Made by a program: the position numbers and the translations under genes. From an uncultured Shimia sp. (lineage in GTDB: Bacteria; Pseudomonadota; Alphaproteobacteria; Rhodobacterales; Rhodobacteraceae): a stretch of 64,000 nucleotides of DNA. The stretch lies in NCBI RefSeq assembly GCF_947493595.1, contig NZ_CANLRL010000007.1, forward strand, positions 168,473-232,472, in the 5' to 3' direction. Positions 9,695 to 18,527 of the stretch are shown piece after piece. The first letter of the stretch is position 1; every line of letters starts with the position of its first letter. Under the pieces are notes generated by a model, which ran no database searches, was not told where the DNA came from, and was given only the letters and a program-made list of their open reading frames with translations.

Positions 9695-10185
9695 AATTTG
9701 TGACGACACGTAAGGCTTTGGCGCAAAAAACTTTCGCGTCTCGCACATTTTTTGCAGCTTTTACAAAAGAACTGTGCAAGCGTGCGATTCAAGTTACGAT
9801 ATCCGCCGCGTTTGGAGGGGCCCTCTTGGGCGCGGCCACGGCCGGGGTTTTGGAGGAGACCCCGGTCGTGCCCTCAGGCAACGATCTCCATCTTCAGGAA
9901 ATTCTATACGAAACCCGCGTGGACGAGAGCCGCGTGGCGCGGTTTCGCTACATCATGCCGCTGATCCGGCAGGGCGTGGAGTTTGCTGAGATCGAACAAG
10001 ACTTCTTTCACCTGTGCATTGGCGTCGCAGTGCCGTATCTCGCCATTCAGGATGAAACAGTCGATCAGGTGATCATTTCCATGGCGGACAGAGAGACCAC
10101 ATTTGGCGAGGCCACACAGCTGGCCACGCAGTTTTTTGAAGCATTCAGCGTGCAGGACGGCACCTGTATCTGGGAGGGCTTTTGA
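9691..10185 (+). CDS. DUF6497-like exported/anchored protein
   Basis: 164 aa. An N-terminal positively charged and hydrophobic stretch (residues about 25-45) is a likely signal or anchor. The body has VPSG near residue 50 and ends with QFFEAFSVQDGTCIWEGF. This matches my memory of DUF6497 proteins of Rhodobacterales, which are often misnamed acetolactate synthase in databases. Function is unknown. Start 9691 overlaps the previous stop (ATGA). The preceding two genes and this one form a translationally coupled triplet between pccB and pccA. Confidence 0.7.
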   Translation: MKFVTTRKALAQKTFASRTFFAAFTKELCKRAIQVTISAAFGGALLGAATAGVLEETPVVPSGNDLHLQEILYETRVDESRVARFRYIMPLIRQGVEFAEIEQDFFHLCIGVAVPYLAIQDETVDQVIISMADRETTFGEATQLATQFFEAFSVQDGTCIWEGF

Positions 10186-10387
10186 TGACACCACTAGATA
10201 TTGTTAACGCTAAGGCCAATGAGCAAGACATTGCGACTTTGCGGTCACATCAGATGAGCTTGGCCTCGTATCTGTATCTTTTTGCAGAGCATTTGCGTAA
10301 TCTCCGCGCGTGTCCCCAACGTGGGGCACTGAGGCAGGCAGGGCAAATCCGCCCTGTTTGGACGTTAAACAATGAGTGGAGAACAAG

Positions 10388-10534
10388 ATGTCCAAGAGCA
10401 TCAAGACATTCCTCGCGATCGGCCTCGTGGCCATCGTGGCAGCCTGTGGTCAAGACGAGCCGCTGGAAGAATATGTTGTGGTCGACCCAGAGCCGATCTC
10501 TTCTGAGCCAACTTACACTGGCAAATACAAGTAA
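10388..10534 (+). CDS. Small lipoprotein (48 aa), below the ORF-track cutoff
   Basis: A 48-codon ORF starting MSKSIKTFLAIGLVAIVAACG: a basic N-terminus, a hydrophobic core and the lipobox VAAC with Cys20 as the lipidation site. The 28-residue mature tail is acidic and proline-containing and ends in TGKYK. GGAG lies 7 nt before the ATG. A weak hairpin (CAGGGC/GCCCTG, 10339-10356) precedes it. The overlapping ORF 10182-10619 in another frame has no such features. It is missing from the supplied track because of its length. Function unknown. Confidence 0.78.
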   Translation: MSKSIKTFLAIGLVAIVAACGQDEPLEEYVVVDPEPISSEPTYTGKYK

Positions 10535-10573
10535 GGCGTTACGCCTGACAGGTGGACAGGCCGCGCGGCCTGT
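10534..10573 (+). terminator. Twin hairpins after the small lipoprotein gene
   Basis: AGGCG/CGCCT (10534-10546) is followed by an 18-bp perfect palindrome made of ACAGGCCGC and its complement (10556-10573). There is no T run, so it may act as an mRNA-stabilising or processing structure rather than an intrinsic terminator. Confidence 0.4.
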
Positions 10574-10615
10574 TCACACCCGCGCCACCCCCTCTCAGAT
10601 CCGGAGGGCCGTGGC

Positions 10616-10972
10616 ATGATCAAGCATCGCGGGTTCCCCGGACGTCTTCCGGGATCGGATTTCCAATTCACCATTCGTCGCGCCAACCCCAAAGGTGTCA
10701 CGCCGATCACCCGGCGTGAGCGGTTCAAAGACCGTCGTCCGCCGGATCGTCGCGCGGATGCGGCCTTTATGCAGGCACTTTGGGAGCATTTTGGCGACCA
10801 GCCGTTTGAGCGGGGCAATTTGGATGCTGGCCGTTTGAGTTGGCTGTTTGGCCGTGAAGTTGTCGCGGTTGAAGAGGATTTTGACCCCGAGGATTATGAG
10901 GCGCTGCTGGTCATTGACGAAGCTGTGGCGCGGATTTCATTCCCGGACGCATTTGAAGGTGATTGGGCGTAA
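10616..10972 (+). CDS. Conserved-type hypothetical protein (118 aa)
   Basis: A soluble protein with a strongly basic N-terminal third (many Arg and Lys, up to RRPPDRRAD) and an acidic C-terminal half (FDPEDYEALL, FPDAFEGDWA). No domain recognised. The ATG at 10616 has GGAGG 8 nt upstream. A well-formed intrinsic terminator lies about 165 bp downstream, so this appears to be the last gene of the pccB-side transcription unit. Confidence 0.65.
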   Translation: MIKHRGFPGRLPGSDFQFTIRRANPKGVTPITRRERFKDRRPPDRRADAAFMQALWEHFGDQPFERGNLDAGRLSWLFGREVVAVEEDFDPEDYEALLVIDEAVARISFPDAFEGDWA

Positions 10973-11285
10973 TGTTGCCGATGCCACGACATAATGGGCA
11001 AGCCATTGCCCAAAGCGGAAAGGAGGCAAAATTGCCCCTGTTTTCCGTGGTTTGCCGTGGCAAGGTCACTGTCATGGAGCGAGGCGTTGTCGCGCATTGC
11101 TCCTGTAACAGTGTATTCCGTTACCCTTCCCCTTTCGGGTGGTCCTGTGTTGTCCCTTCAGGATCACCCGTTTTTTCTGCGGCGCTTGCGTGTCGCGTGA
11201 AATCGGGTGAGATTGTGGGCACACTCACAGCACAGGCGGACATAAGATCCGCCAACAGACCCGTCACGGGAAGAGGCACATACAC
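10973..11285 (+). other. Intergenic region with terminator and a likely promoter
   Basis: 313 bp without a convincing gene. It contains the intrinsic terminator at 11136-11176 and a small hairpin GGCGGA/TCCGCC near 11236. The part after the terminator must carry a promoter for the 66-aa lipoprotein gene, but I cannot place its -35 and -10 boxes with confidence. Confidence 0.5.
11136..11176 (+). terminator. Intrinsic terminator
   Basis: CGGGTGGTCCTG and CAGGATCACCCG pair over 12 bp (one G-U) around an 11-nt loop, immediately followed by TTTTTT. It ends the pccB-side unit. Confidence 0.8.
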
Positions 11286-11486
11286 ATGCGTATCACAGCA
11301 GCAGTTTCCATCATTGCGCTCCTTGGGCTTTCGGCGTGCGGTCGGACCATGGGCGAGCAAGCGCTTATCGGCGCGGGTGCCGGCACCGTGGCGGCAGCGG
11401 CCGTTGGCGGCAGCCTGGCAGCTGGCGCGATTGTCGGCGGCGCGGCCAACACGATCTATTGTCAAGAATTCGCCACCAGCTGCTGA
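11286..11486 (+). CDS. Small glycine-zipper lipoprotein (66 aa)
   Basis: Starts MRITAAVSIIALLGLSACGR with lipobox LSAC, so Cys18 is the likely lipid anchor. The mature part is dominated by Gly/Ala repeats (LIGAGAGTVAAAAVGG), a glycine-zipper pattern that packs in or on membranes. Two cysteines near the C-terminus (YCQEFATSC) could form a disulfide. AAGAGG lies 9 nt before the ATG. It is flanked by terminators on both sides (11136 and 11550), so it seems to be its own transcription unit. Precise role unknown. Confidence 0.75.
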   Translation: MRITAAVSIIALLGLSACGRTMGEQALIGAGAGTVAAAAVGGSLAAGAIVGGAANTIYCQEFATSC

Positions 11487-11549
11487 GCGCCACAGCGCGC
11501 CGCAGGGTGATTTGAATTGTCCGGCTGAGCTTCAGCCGGTTCCGAACCC

Positions 11550-11588
11550 AAAGCCATCGACGTGCGTAAGCGCGGCGGTGGCTTTTTT
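11550..11588 (+). terminator. Intrinsic terminator between lipoprotein gene and pccA
   Basis: AAAGCCATCG and CGGTGGCTTT can pair (one wobble) with a long loop, followed by a T run through 11588. A separate 8-bp hairpin CCGGCTGA/TCAGCCGG sits just before it (11521-11539). pccA starts 53 bp later, so pccA probably needs its own promoter or read-through. Confidence 0.6.
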
Positions 11589-11641
11589 GTTGCCTATGCA
11601 AGCTGCCGTCGCGGCTCGCGAAGACCAAGAAGGACGATAAG

Positions 11642-13672
11642 ATGTTCGACAAGATCCTGATTGCCAACCGGGGCGAAATTGCCTGCCGTGTGATCAAGTC
11701 TGCCCAGAAAATGGGTATCAAGACTGTGGCGATTTACTCCGACGCCGACAAGCAGGCGCTGCATGTGCAGATGGCAGATGAAGCCATTCACATCGGCCCG
11801 CCGCCAGCGAACCAGTCTTACATCGTGATCGACAAGGTTATGGACGCCATCAAACAATCCGGCGCGCAGGCGGTGCATCCGGGGTATGGCTTCTTGTCCG
11901 AGAACGCCAAGTTTGCTGAGGCATTGGCCGCCGCTGGTGTGGCATTTGTGGGCCCGCCTAAAGGTGCCATCGAAAAAATGGGGGACAAAATCACCTCCAA
12001 GAAAATCGCGCAAGACGCCAATGTGTCCACCGTACCGGGTTATATGGGCCTGATCGAAGATGCGGATGAGGCTGTAAAGATTTCTAACGAGATTGGTTAT
12101 CCGGTGATGATCAAGGCCTCCGCCGGTGGCGGTGGTAAAGGCATGCGGATTGCCTGGAACGATCAGGAAGCACGCGAGGGTTTCCAATCGTCCAAAAACG
12201 AAGCGGCCAACAGCTTTGGCGATGATCGTATTTTCATCGAGAAGTTCGTGACCCAGCCGCGTCACATTGAAATTCAGGTGTTGTGTGACGCCCATGGCAA
12301 CGGCGTGTATCTGGGTGAGCGCGAGTGTTCGATCCAGCGCCGGAACCAGAAGGTTGTCGAGGAAGCGCCAAGCCCGTTTTTGGATGAAGCCACCCGCAAA
12401 GCGATGGGCGAGCAGTCTGTCGCGCTGGCCAAAGCGGTGGGCTATGCCTCTGCCGGGACCGTAGAATTCATCGTTGATGGCGACAAAAACTTCTACTTCC
12501 TGGAGATGAACACCCGTTTGCAGGTGGAACACCCTGTGACCGAGTTGATCACCGGTGTGGATCTTGTGGAGCAGATGATCCGTGTGGCCAATGGTGAGCC
12601 GCTGAGCATCACGCAAGATGACGTGAAGCTGCAGGGTTGGGCGATTGAGAACCGTCTTTATGCGGAAGACCCTTATCGGAACTTCCTGCCGTCGATTGGC
12701 CGTTTGACCCGCTATCGTCCGCCAGCCGAGACCAAAGCCTACACCCCTGGCACCGCGCCGGGTGAAGCGGGCGATGTGGTCGTGCGCAATGACACCGGCG
12801 TCTATGAAGGCGGCGAGATCAGCATGTATTATGACCCGATGATTGCCAAGCTCTGCACCTGGGCGCCCACCCGTGACAAAGCCATTGAAGCGATGCGCGT
12901 GGCGTTGGACAGCTTTGAGGTCGAGGGTATTGGTCACAACCTGCCATTCCTGAGCGCGGTGATGGATCACCCGATCTTTGAGAAAGGTGACATGACCACG
13001 GCCTTTATCGAAGAGCAGTATCCGGACGGTTTTGAAGGTGTGGATCTGCCGGAAGACCAACTGAAGCGTGTGGCTGCTGCGGCGGCTGCGATGTACCGCG
13101 TGGCGGAAATCCGACGCACCCGCGTGTCGGGCCGGATGGACAACCACGAGCGTCGTGTTGGCAAAAAGTGGGTTGTGAGCGCACAAGGTCAGGATTTTGC
13201 CGTGAAGGTGAAGGCTGACAAGAAAGGCTCCACCATCAAGTTTGAGGATGGCAGCAAGCTGCGCGTGTCCTCTGACTGGACGCCGGGGGATCAACTGGCC
13301 ACTTTGAAAGTTGGCGGTGAGAAGCTGGTGCTGAAGGTGGGCAAGGTGCCAAGCGGCTTCCGTCTGCGTACGCGTGGAGCGGATATGGTTGTGAATGTGC
13401 GCACGCCACGTCAGGCGGAGTTGGCCAAGCTGATGCCAGAAAAGATTGCGCCGGATACCTCCAAGCTGTTGCTGTGCCCAATGCCGGGTCTGATCGTGAA
13501 GGTCGACGTGGAAGTGGGCGACGAGGTGCAGGAAGGCCAGGCGCTGTGCACCGTGGAAGCCATGAAGATGGAAAACATCCTGCGGGCGGAGAAAACCACC
13601 GTGGTCACAAAGATCAACGCGGCGGCGGGTGACAGCCTCGCGGTGGACGATGTGATCATGGAGTTTGAATAA
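11642..13672 (+). CDS. pccA: Propionyl-CoA carboxylase alpha subunit (biotin carboxylase + BCCP)
   Basis: ATP-dependent carboxylation of biotin, which PccB then uses to carboxylate propionyl-CoA; 676 aa. The N-terminal biotin carboxylase domain starts KILIANRGEIACRV. The ATP-grasp loop is ASAGGGGKGMR near residue 160, and EMNTRLQVEHPVTE near 290 is also present. A linker/BT domain spans about 470-600. The biotinyl domain at the C-terminus has VEAMKMENI, with Lys642 as the biotin site. AAGGA lies 8 nt before the ATG. It is separated from pccB by seven small genes and two terminators. Confidence 0.95.
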   Translation: MFDKILIANRGEIACRVIKSAQKMGIKTVAIYSDADKQALHVQMADEAIHIGPPPANQSYIVIDKVMDAIKQSGAQAVHPGYGFLSENAKFAEALAAAGVAFVGPPKGAIEKMGDKITSKKIAQDANVSTVPGYMGLIEDADEAVKISNEIGYPVMIKASAGGGGKGMRIAWNDQEAREGFQSSKNEAANSFGDDRIFIEKFVTQPRHIEIQVLCDAHGNGVYLGERECSIQRRNQKVVEEAPSPFLDEATRKAMGEQSVALAKAVGYASAGTVEFIVDGDKNFYFLEMNTRLQVEHPVTELITGVDLVEQMIRVANGEPLSITQDDVKLQGWAIENRLYAEDPYRNFLPSIGRLTRYRPPAETKAYTPGTAPGEAGDVVVRNDTGVYEGGEISMYYDPMIAKLCTWAPTRDKAIEAMRVALDSFEVEGIGHNLPFLSAVMDHPIFEKGDMTTAFIEEQYPDGFEGVDLPEDQLKRVAAAAAAMYRVAEIRRTRVSGRMDNHERRVGKKWVVSAQGQDFAVKVKADKKGSTIKFEDGSKLRVSSDWTPGDQLATLKVGGEKLVLKVGKVPSGFRLRTRGADMVVNVRTPRQAELAKLMPEKIAPDTSKLLLCPMPGLIVKVDVEVGDEVQEGQALCTVEAMKMENILRAEKTTVVTKINAAAGDSLAVDDVIMEFE

Positions 13673-13688
13673 CGCCTGACACGTAGTC

Positions 13689-13737
13689 GCCCGGCCGTTG
13701 GCCGGGCAGCCCCCGACCTCTCGAATGGGCGGGGGCA
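13689..13737 (+). terminator. GC-rich hairpin pair after pccA
   Basis: GCCCGGCC/GGCCGGGC with a 3-nt loop (13689-13707), then GCCCCCG/CGGGGGC around a longer loop. There is no clear T run, so termination is plausible but not certain. Confidence 0.45.
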
Positions 13738-13782
13738 TTCCTCCCACCCGCGGCCGTGGGCTGCCCCGAAATGGTATTTGCC

Positions 13783-14697
13783 ATGCCTGATAGCAAGCTA
13801 GCCATCTCCCGAATGACAAACATCGGCCCGTTTGAGGTTGGTCGCTTGGCTTATGGCTGTTGGCGGTTTTCCGGCAGCGCGGTTGCGGATGCGACGGCGA
13901 AAATTGAGGCGGCTTTGCAAATTGGCGCCAATCTGGTCGACACGGCTGCCATTTACGGTTTTGGCGCAGAAGGTTTTGGCGGGGCTGAAGCGGTTTTAGG
14001 CGAGGTGTATGCCGGGCAAAAGGGGCTGCGGGAGAAAACCGTGCTGGTTACCAAAGCGGGCATTCACCCACCTGTGCCCTACGACAGCCGCGCGTCCACC
14101 CTGATTGCGAGTTGCGAGGGCTCACTCGCGCGGCTCAAAACCGATGTGATCGACGTGTTTTTGGTCCATCGGCCAGACCTTCTGGCCTCTTATGACGAGG
14201 TGGCGGAGGCGTTGACGCAGTTGCGGGCGGCGGGAAAGATCAGAGAAGCCGGTGTGAGCAATTTTAGCCACACCCAGATCCGGGCGTTGCAGAGCAAGTT
14301 GGATTTTGCGCTGGTGGCCAATCAGCCGGAGTTTTCACCCCTGGCCATCGCGCCGTTGGAAGACGGCATATTGGACATCGCACAGGAGTTGGGCCTAGCC
14401 ATTATGGCCTGGTCACCGCTGGGAGGCGGGCGTTTGACCGCAACCCATCAGCCGGAAGCGGGCACGCAGGAGGCGCGGGTGTTGTCGGCGCTGGATGGCA
14501 TTGCCACACGTGACGGCGTGGGGGTCGACCATGTGGCGCTGGCCTGGGTGTTGGCACATCCGGCGGTGAGCATGGCGTTGATTGGCACACAGAATGTGGA
14601 ACGGATCAAAGACAGTGCCAAAGCCTTTGATGTGACGTTGAGCCGTCAGGATTGGTATGACGTGCTGGTGGCGGCGCGTGGGGTGGCGATGCCGTGA
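13783..14697 (+). CDS. Aldo/keto reductase
   Basis: A 304-aa NAD(P)H-dependent oxidoreductase with a TIM barrel. The AKR catalytic set is visible: Asp and Tyr in LVDTAAIYGFG, Lys in VLVTKAGIH and His in VFLVHRPD. The C-terminal part has the NADP-binding pattern ALIGTQNVERI. Substrate unknown. The start is uncertain: ATG 13783 (MPDSKLAIS) was chosen, with 13813 and 13771 as alternatives and no strong ribosome site for any. It lies between pccA and the convergent DUF4174 gene. Confidence 0.85.
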   Translation: MPDSKLAISRMTNIGPFEVGRLAYGCWRFSGSAVADATAKIEAALQIGANLVDTAAIYGFGAEGFGGAEAVLGEVYAGQKGLREKTVLVTKAGIHPPVPYDSRASTLIASCEGSLARLKTDVIDVFLVHRPDLLASYDEVAEALTQLRAAGKIREAGVSNFSHTQIRALQSKLDFALVANQPEFSPLAIAPLEDGILDIAQELGLAIMAWSPLGGGRLTATHQPEAGTQEARVLSALDGIATRDGVGVDHVALAWVLAHPAVSMALIGTQNVERIKDSAKAFDVTLSRQDWYDVLVAARGVAMP

Positions 14698-14734
14698 TTT
14701 TCCGCGGGCGTCATATCCCAGTTGGCGCCGTTGC

Positions 14735-15220
14735 TTATGGTTGGCGACGGTCGCGAATTTCCTGTTGGCGCAGGGGGTTTTTGTCGATGGAGGCCGAGAT
14801 TTCACGCACCGTCCAAGGCTCGGGTTTGCGCAGGTATACAATGCCGTCTTTGCCCACCAAAGCCATCATGAATCCACGGGGACGCAGCCGTTTGCGCAAG
14901 GCGGATTTGGCGGCGGGATCGGTGTCTGTGAGCACCACCACATCGCGCTCGATCAGCTCTTCGGGGAAGGCTTTGAGCAGCTCAATTTGTTTGATGTACC
15001 TTGGATCGCGTGGTGTGTCTGCAAAGACCACAAACACGCGGTTTAGCCAGAGGTATTCCTCCAGTTGGGCATTGAGGCCAGATTGTATTAATTTCGGTGC
15101 ATTTTCTGCCACGGTTTCCGCAGTGGCGGGGGCGTCTTCTGAGGGGGATTCAGTGGCTTGCGCGGCGGCGCCGGAAGCGGCCAGAAAACCTGTCAGAACA
15201 AAGGCTAAGCGGTGGGTCAT
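14735..15220 (-). CDS. Secreted DUF4174-type protein
   Basis: 161 aa with a signal peptide (HRLAFVLTGFLAASGAAAQA), so periplasmic. The mature C-terminal domain (LEEYLWLNRVFVVFAD, later RDVVVLTD and RGFMMALVGKDG) fits DUF4174, a small thioredoxin-like fold without a CxxC motif, so redox function is not expected. ATG 15220 has AGGAGAG 5 nt upstream; the track's 15262 start would put 14 residues before the signal peptide. It is convergent with the aldo/keto reductase and divergent from the next gene. Confidence 0.75.
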   Translation of the reverse strand: MTHRLAFVLTGFLAASGAAAQATESPSEDAPATAETVAENAPKLIQSGLNAQLEEYLWLNRVFVVFADTPRDPRYIKQIELLKAFPEELIERDVVVLTDTDPAAKSALRKRLRPRGFMMALVGKDGIVYLRKPEPWTVREISASIDKNPLRQQEIRDRRQP

Positions 15221-15397
15221 CGTCTCTCCTGTTGAGACCAATATAGGGGGTGTTTCTGGCAATACGAACCCCTTTGGTAAAGTCGGTCAAATTTTAACGC
15301 CGATTAACAGCATTTCCATGGGTGATGCGGCATGATGGTGGCCCTTGTATATCCGGCCAGCCTTGAGGGTGTGGCCCTCAAAAAGGTGCGCAAAGCC

Positions 15398-16291
15398 ATG
15401 GATGTCATCCTACATGTCGGGGCCCATCTGAGCGGGGTGTCCACGCTCGCCAGCTATCTCAACCGCAACCGCCGTCCGCTTGAAGCCCGTGGCCTCAAGA
15501 TCTGGACACCGGAGGTCACCCGCAAAGGCCTGTTTGATGGGCTGACACTGAAGTCCGGTCTGGATGGTGTGGCGCGGCGTCGGGCGCGGGGAGCCGGACG
15601 GGTGCAGCTGCGGTGTGCCATGTTGGAGCGCCAGCGTGTGCGCGAGCTGTTGGTGCTGGAGCCGCAGATGCTTGGTACAATGGACAGCAACGTCGCCAGC
15701 GAGCGGCTATATCCGGCGGCAGGAGAGCGCGTGGCGCGGATGGTGCATGCCTTTGGCGGGCGTGTGAAGCGGGTGGTGCTGGGCATGCGCGCCTTGGAAG
15801 ACTACTGGGGCGGGGCCATGGCGCATGCGCTTCAGATGGGGGCGGATGTGCCGAGTGAGGCGACAATGGACCGGCTGGTCACGCAGCCACGCAGCTGGCG
15901 CAAGGTGGTGCAGGATGTGGCCTGTGCGGCGCCGGATGCGGAGATTTTGGTGCTGCCCTATGAGCGGCTGGGTGAGCAGCCTGCGCGGGTTGTGGAATAT
16001 GCGGTCAGCGGGCGGTTTGGCGCGCCAACCAATTTCCGTGTCAGCGGCTTGTCACACGTGCCGGAGTTGCCAGAGTTGCGCGAGGTTCTGTCGGATCGTG
16101 GGTTGGACCCTAAAAGCCTGCCCGAAGGCACCGAGCGCTGGCATCCGTTCAGCGCGTTTCAGGTTGATATTTTACGCGAGATTTACGTTGAGGATCTGGC
16201 CTGGCTGCGTGCCGGGGCGGATGGTTTGGCGTTTCTCATCGAAGAAAACGGGACCAGCACGGCGCGACATGCCGGGCGTTTTGGTCCCTAA
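15398..16291 (+). CDS. Sulfotransferase-like protein with degenerate P-loop
   Basis: 297 aa. The opening MDVILHVGAHLSGVSTLASYL lines up with a roseobacter sulfotransferase-like family whose N-terminus I recall as LHVGAHRTATTTFQAYL. Here the PAPS-binding-type loop residues after GAH are replaced, so catalysis may be lost. A PYERLGEQPA segment further on also fits the family. The start could be 15332; 15398 was chosen because the conserved part begins there and AAGGTG lies upstream. It ends 24 bp before the mutase gene and is probably cotranscribed with it. Confidence 0.55.
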   Translation: MDVILHVGAHLSGVSTLASYLNRNRRPLEARGLKIWTPEVTRKGLFDGLTLKSGLDGVARRRARGAGRVQLRCAMLERQRVRELLVLEPQMLGTMDSNVASERLYPAAGERVARMVHAFGGRVKRVVLGMRALEDYWGGAMAHALQMGADVPSEATMDRLVTQPRSWRKVVQDVACAAPDAEILVLPYERLGEQPARVVEYAVSGRFGAPTNFRVSGLSHVPELPELREVLSDRGLDPKSLPEGTERWHPFSAFQVDILREIYVEDLAWLRAGADGLAFLIEENGTSTARHAGRFGP

Positions 16292-16315
16292 AGAACACAG
16301 ACGAGGATGACACCA

Positions 16316-18442
16316 ATGACGGACACCAAGAAATGGGCCGAACTGGCAGAGAAAGAGCTGCGCGGAAAGCCGCTTGAGGATCTGACGTGGAAGACGCTGG
16401 AAGGCATCGACGTCAAGCCGCTCTACACGGCGGAAGACACCGAGGGGCTTGACCACATGGGCTCCATGCCCGGGTTTGGCCCATTCACTCGCGGACCCAA
16501 AGCCACCATGTATGCGGGCCGTCCGTGGACCATCCGGCAGTATGCGGGCTTCTCCACCGCAGAAGAATCCAACGCGTTCTACCGCCGCAACCTGGCCGCC
16601 GGTCAGCAGGGTGTCTCCGTGGCCTTCGACCTGGCGACACACCGTGGCTATGACAGCGACCACGAGCGTGTGGTCGGCGACGTTGGCAAGGCCGGTGTGG
16701 CGATTGACTCCGTTGAGGACATGAAGATCCTTTTTGACGGCATTCCGCTGGACAAGGTTTCGGTGTCGATGACCATGAACGGCGCGGTGATCCCGATTTT
16801 GGCGAACTTCATTGTGGCTGGCGAAGAGCAGGGCCATGACAAGAGCCTGCTGGCGGGCACCATCCAGAACGACATTCTGAAAGAGTTCATGGTGCGCAAC
16901 ACCTATATCTATCCGCCTGAGCCGTCGATGCGGATCATTTCGGATATCATTGAGTACACCTCCAACGAGATGCCGAAGTTCAACAGCATTTCGATCTCCG
17001 GCTATCACATGCAGGAAGCGGGCGCGAACCTTGTGCAGGAGCTGGCCTATACGCTTGCGGATGGGCGCGAATATGTGCGCGCGGCGATGAACGCGGGCAT
17101 GGACGTGGACAAGTTTGCCGGGCGTCTGAGCTTCTTCTTTGCTATTGGCATGAACTTCTTCATGGAAGCGGCGAAGCTGCGCGCGGCACGGACATTGTGG
17201 CATCGGGTGATGACCGAGTTTGGCGCCAAGAACGAGCGCTCTAAGATGTTGCGCACCCATTGTCAGACCTCTGGCGTGAGCTTGCAGGAGCAGGACCCGT
17301 ATAACAACGTGATCCGGACGGCCTATGAGGCGATGTCTGCGGTTCTGGGGGGCACACAGTCGCTGCACACCAATGCGCTGGACGAGGCGATTGCGCTGCC
17401 AACGGATTTCTCGGCCCGGATTGCGCGGAACACACAGCTGATCCTGCAGGAAGAAACCGGGGTGACCAATGTGGTCGACCCATTGGCGGGTTCCTACTAT
17501 GTTGAGGCGCTGACCGATGACCTGATCCAGAAGGCTTGGGCGCTTATGGAAGAGGTTGAGGAAATGGGCGGCATGACCAAGGCCGTGGCCTCCGGCATGC
17601 CGAAGCTGCGCATTGAAGAGAGCGCGGCGACCCGTCAGGCGATGATCGACAAAGGTGACGAAGTCATTGTTGGCGTGAACAAATACCGCAAAGACAACGA
17701 AGATCCGATCGACATTTTGGACGTGGACAACGTGGCGGTGCGGGAAAGCCAGGTGGCGCGTTTGGCGCAGATCCGCGCGGATCGCGATAGCGCGGTCTGT
17801 GAGGCGGCCTTGGCGAACCTGACCAAAGTGGCGAAAGAAGGCGGCAACCTGTTGGCGGCGGCTGTGGAAGCGGCGCGGGCGCGTGCCTCGGTAGGAGAAA
17901 TCAGCATGGCAATGGAGAAGGAATTCGGCCGCCATCGGGCCGAGGTGAAGACATTGGCGGGTGTCTATGGCGCCGCGTATGAAGGCGACGAAGGCTTTGC
18001 GGCGATCCAGAAATCCATCGAGGATTTTGCCGAAGAGGAAGGCCGTCGTCCGCGTTTGTTGGTGGTGAAAATGGGCCAGGACGGACACGACCGGGGCGCG
18101 AAGGTGATTGCCACTGCCTTTGCCGACATTGGGTTTGACGTCGATGTAGGCCCGCTGTTCCAGACCCCGGAAGAGGCAGCGCAGGATGCGGTGGACAATG
18201 ACGTGCATGTGGTGGGGATTTCTTCACAGGCGGCGGGTCACAAGACATTGGCCCCACAGCTGATCGAGGCGCTGAAAGGCAAAGACGCAGAAGACATCAT
18301 TGTGATTTGTGGCGGGGTGATCCCGCAACAGGACTATGAATTCCTGCAAAATGCTGGCGTGAAGGCGATCTTTGGGCCGGGCACCAATATTCCGGAAGCG
18401 GCGGAGAACATCCTTGGCCTGATCCGCGCGGCGCGGGCGTAA
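16316..18442 (+). CDS. scpA: Methylmalonyl-CoA mutase
   Basis: Adenosylcobalamin-dependent conversion of methylmalonyl-CoA to succinyl-CoA, 708 aa, a single-chain mutase with both domains. The N-terminal TIM barrel contains [14 protein letters not shown] and the substrate-side segment [20 protein letters not shown]. The C-terminal B12 domain has the DxHxxG motif as [11 protein letters not shown] near residue 590, with the lower-ligand His. [17 protein letters not shown] is the expected start, with GAGG 9 nt upstream. The track's 16307 start adds three residues. It completes propionyl-CoA assimilation with PccAB. No epimerase gene is nearby. Confidence 0.95.
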   Translation: MTDTKKWAELAEKELRGKPLEDLTWKTLEGIDVKPLYTAEDTEGLDHMGSMPGFGPFTRGPKATMYAGRPWTIRQYAGFSTAEESNAFYRRNLAAGQQGVSVAFDLATHRGYDSDHERVVGDVGKAGVAIDSVEDMKILFDGIPLDKVSVSMTMNGAVIPILANFIVAGEEQGHDKSLLAGTIQNDILKEFMVRNTYIYPPEPSMRIISDIIEYTSNEMPKFNSISISGYHMQEAGANLVQELAYTLADGREYVRAAMNAGMDVDKFAGRLSFFFAIGMNFFMEAAKLRAARTLWHRVMTEFGAKNERSKMLRTHCQTSGVSLQEQDPYNNVIRTAYEAMSAVLGGTQSLHTNALDEAIALPTDFSARIARNTQLILQEETGVTNVVDPLAGSYYVEALTDDLIQKAWALMEEVEEMGGMTKAVASGMPKLRIEESAATRQAMIDKGDEVIVGVNKYRKDNEDPIDILDVDNVAVRESQVARLAQIRADRDSAVCEAALANLTKVAKEGGNLLAAAVEAARARASVGEISMAMEKEFGRHRAEVKTLAGVYGAAYEGDEGFAAIQKSIEDFAEEEGRRPRLLVVKMGQDGHDRGAKVIATAFADIGFDVDVGPLFQTPEEAAQDAVDNDVHVVGISSQAAGHKTLAPQLIEALKGKDAEDIIVICGGVIPQQDYEFLQNAGVKAIFGPGTNIPEAAENILGLIRAARA

Positions 18443-18446
18443 GCTG

Positions 18447-18519
18447 CTGGGGGCTGTCTGCCCCCAGACCCCCGAGGTTATTTGGGTCAAATGAAGGGGC
18501 GCGGATGCGTCCCTTTTTT
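18447..18519 (+). terminator. Two terminator hairpins after the mutase gene
   Basis: CTGGGGGC/GCCCCCAG (18447-18467) comes first. AAGGGGCGC/GCGTCCCTT with a 4-nt loop and TTTTTT follows (18494-18519). The second is a standard intrinsic terminator between convergent genes. Confidence 0.8.
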
Positions 18520-18527
18520 GATGTCTG

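Noticed and set aside
10182-10619. 145-aa plus-strand ORF between the DUF6497-like gene and the 118-aa gene
   Set aside because: It runs in another frame over the 48-aa lipoprotein, which has a signal peptide, lipobox and ribosome site; the 145-aa ORF has no such features and is Arg/Ser-rich in its second half, as out-of-frame text usually is.
11594-13819. 741-aa minus-strand ORF opposite pccA
   Set aside because: His/Arg-rich shadow of the GC-rich pccA coding frame; no domain and no ribosome site. The same applies to 16172-18208 opposite the mutase and 950-2545 opposite betA.
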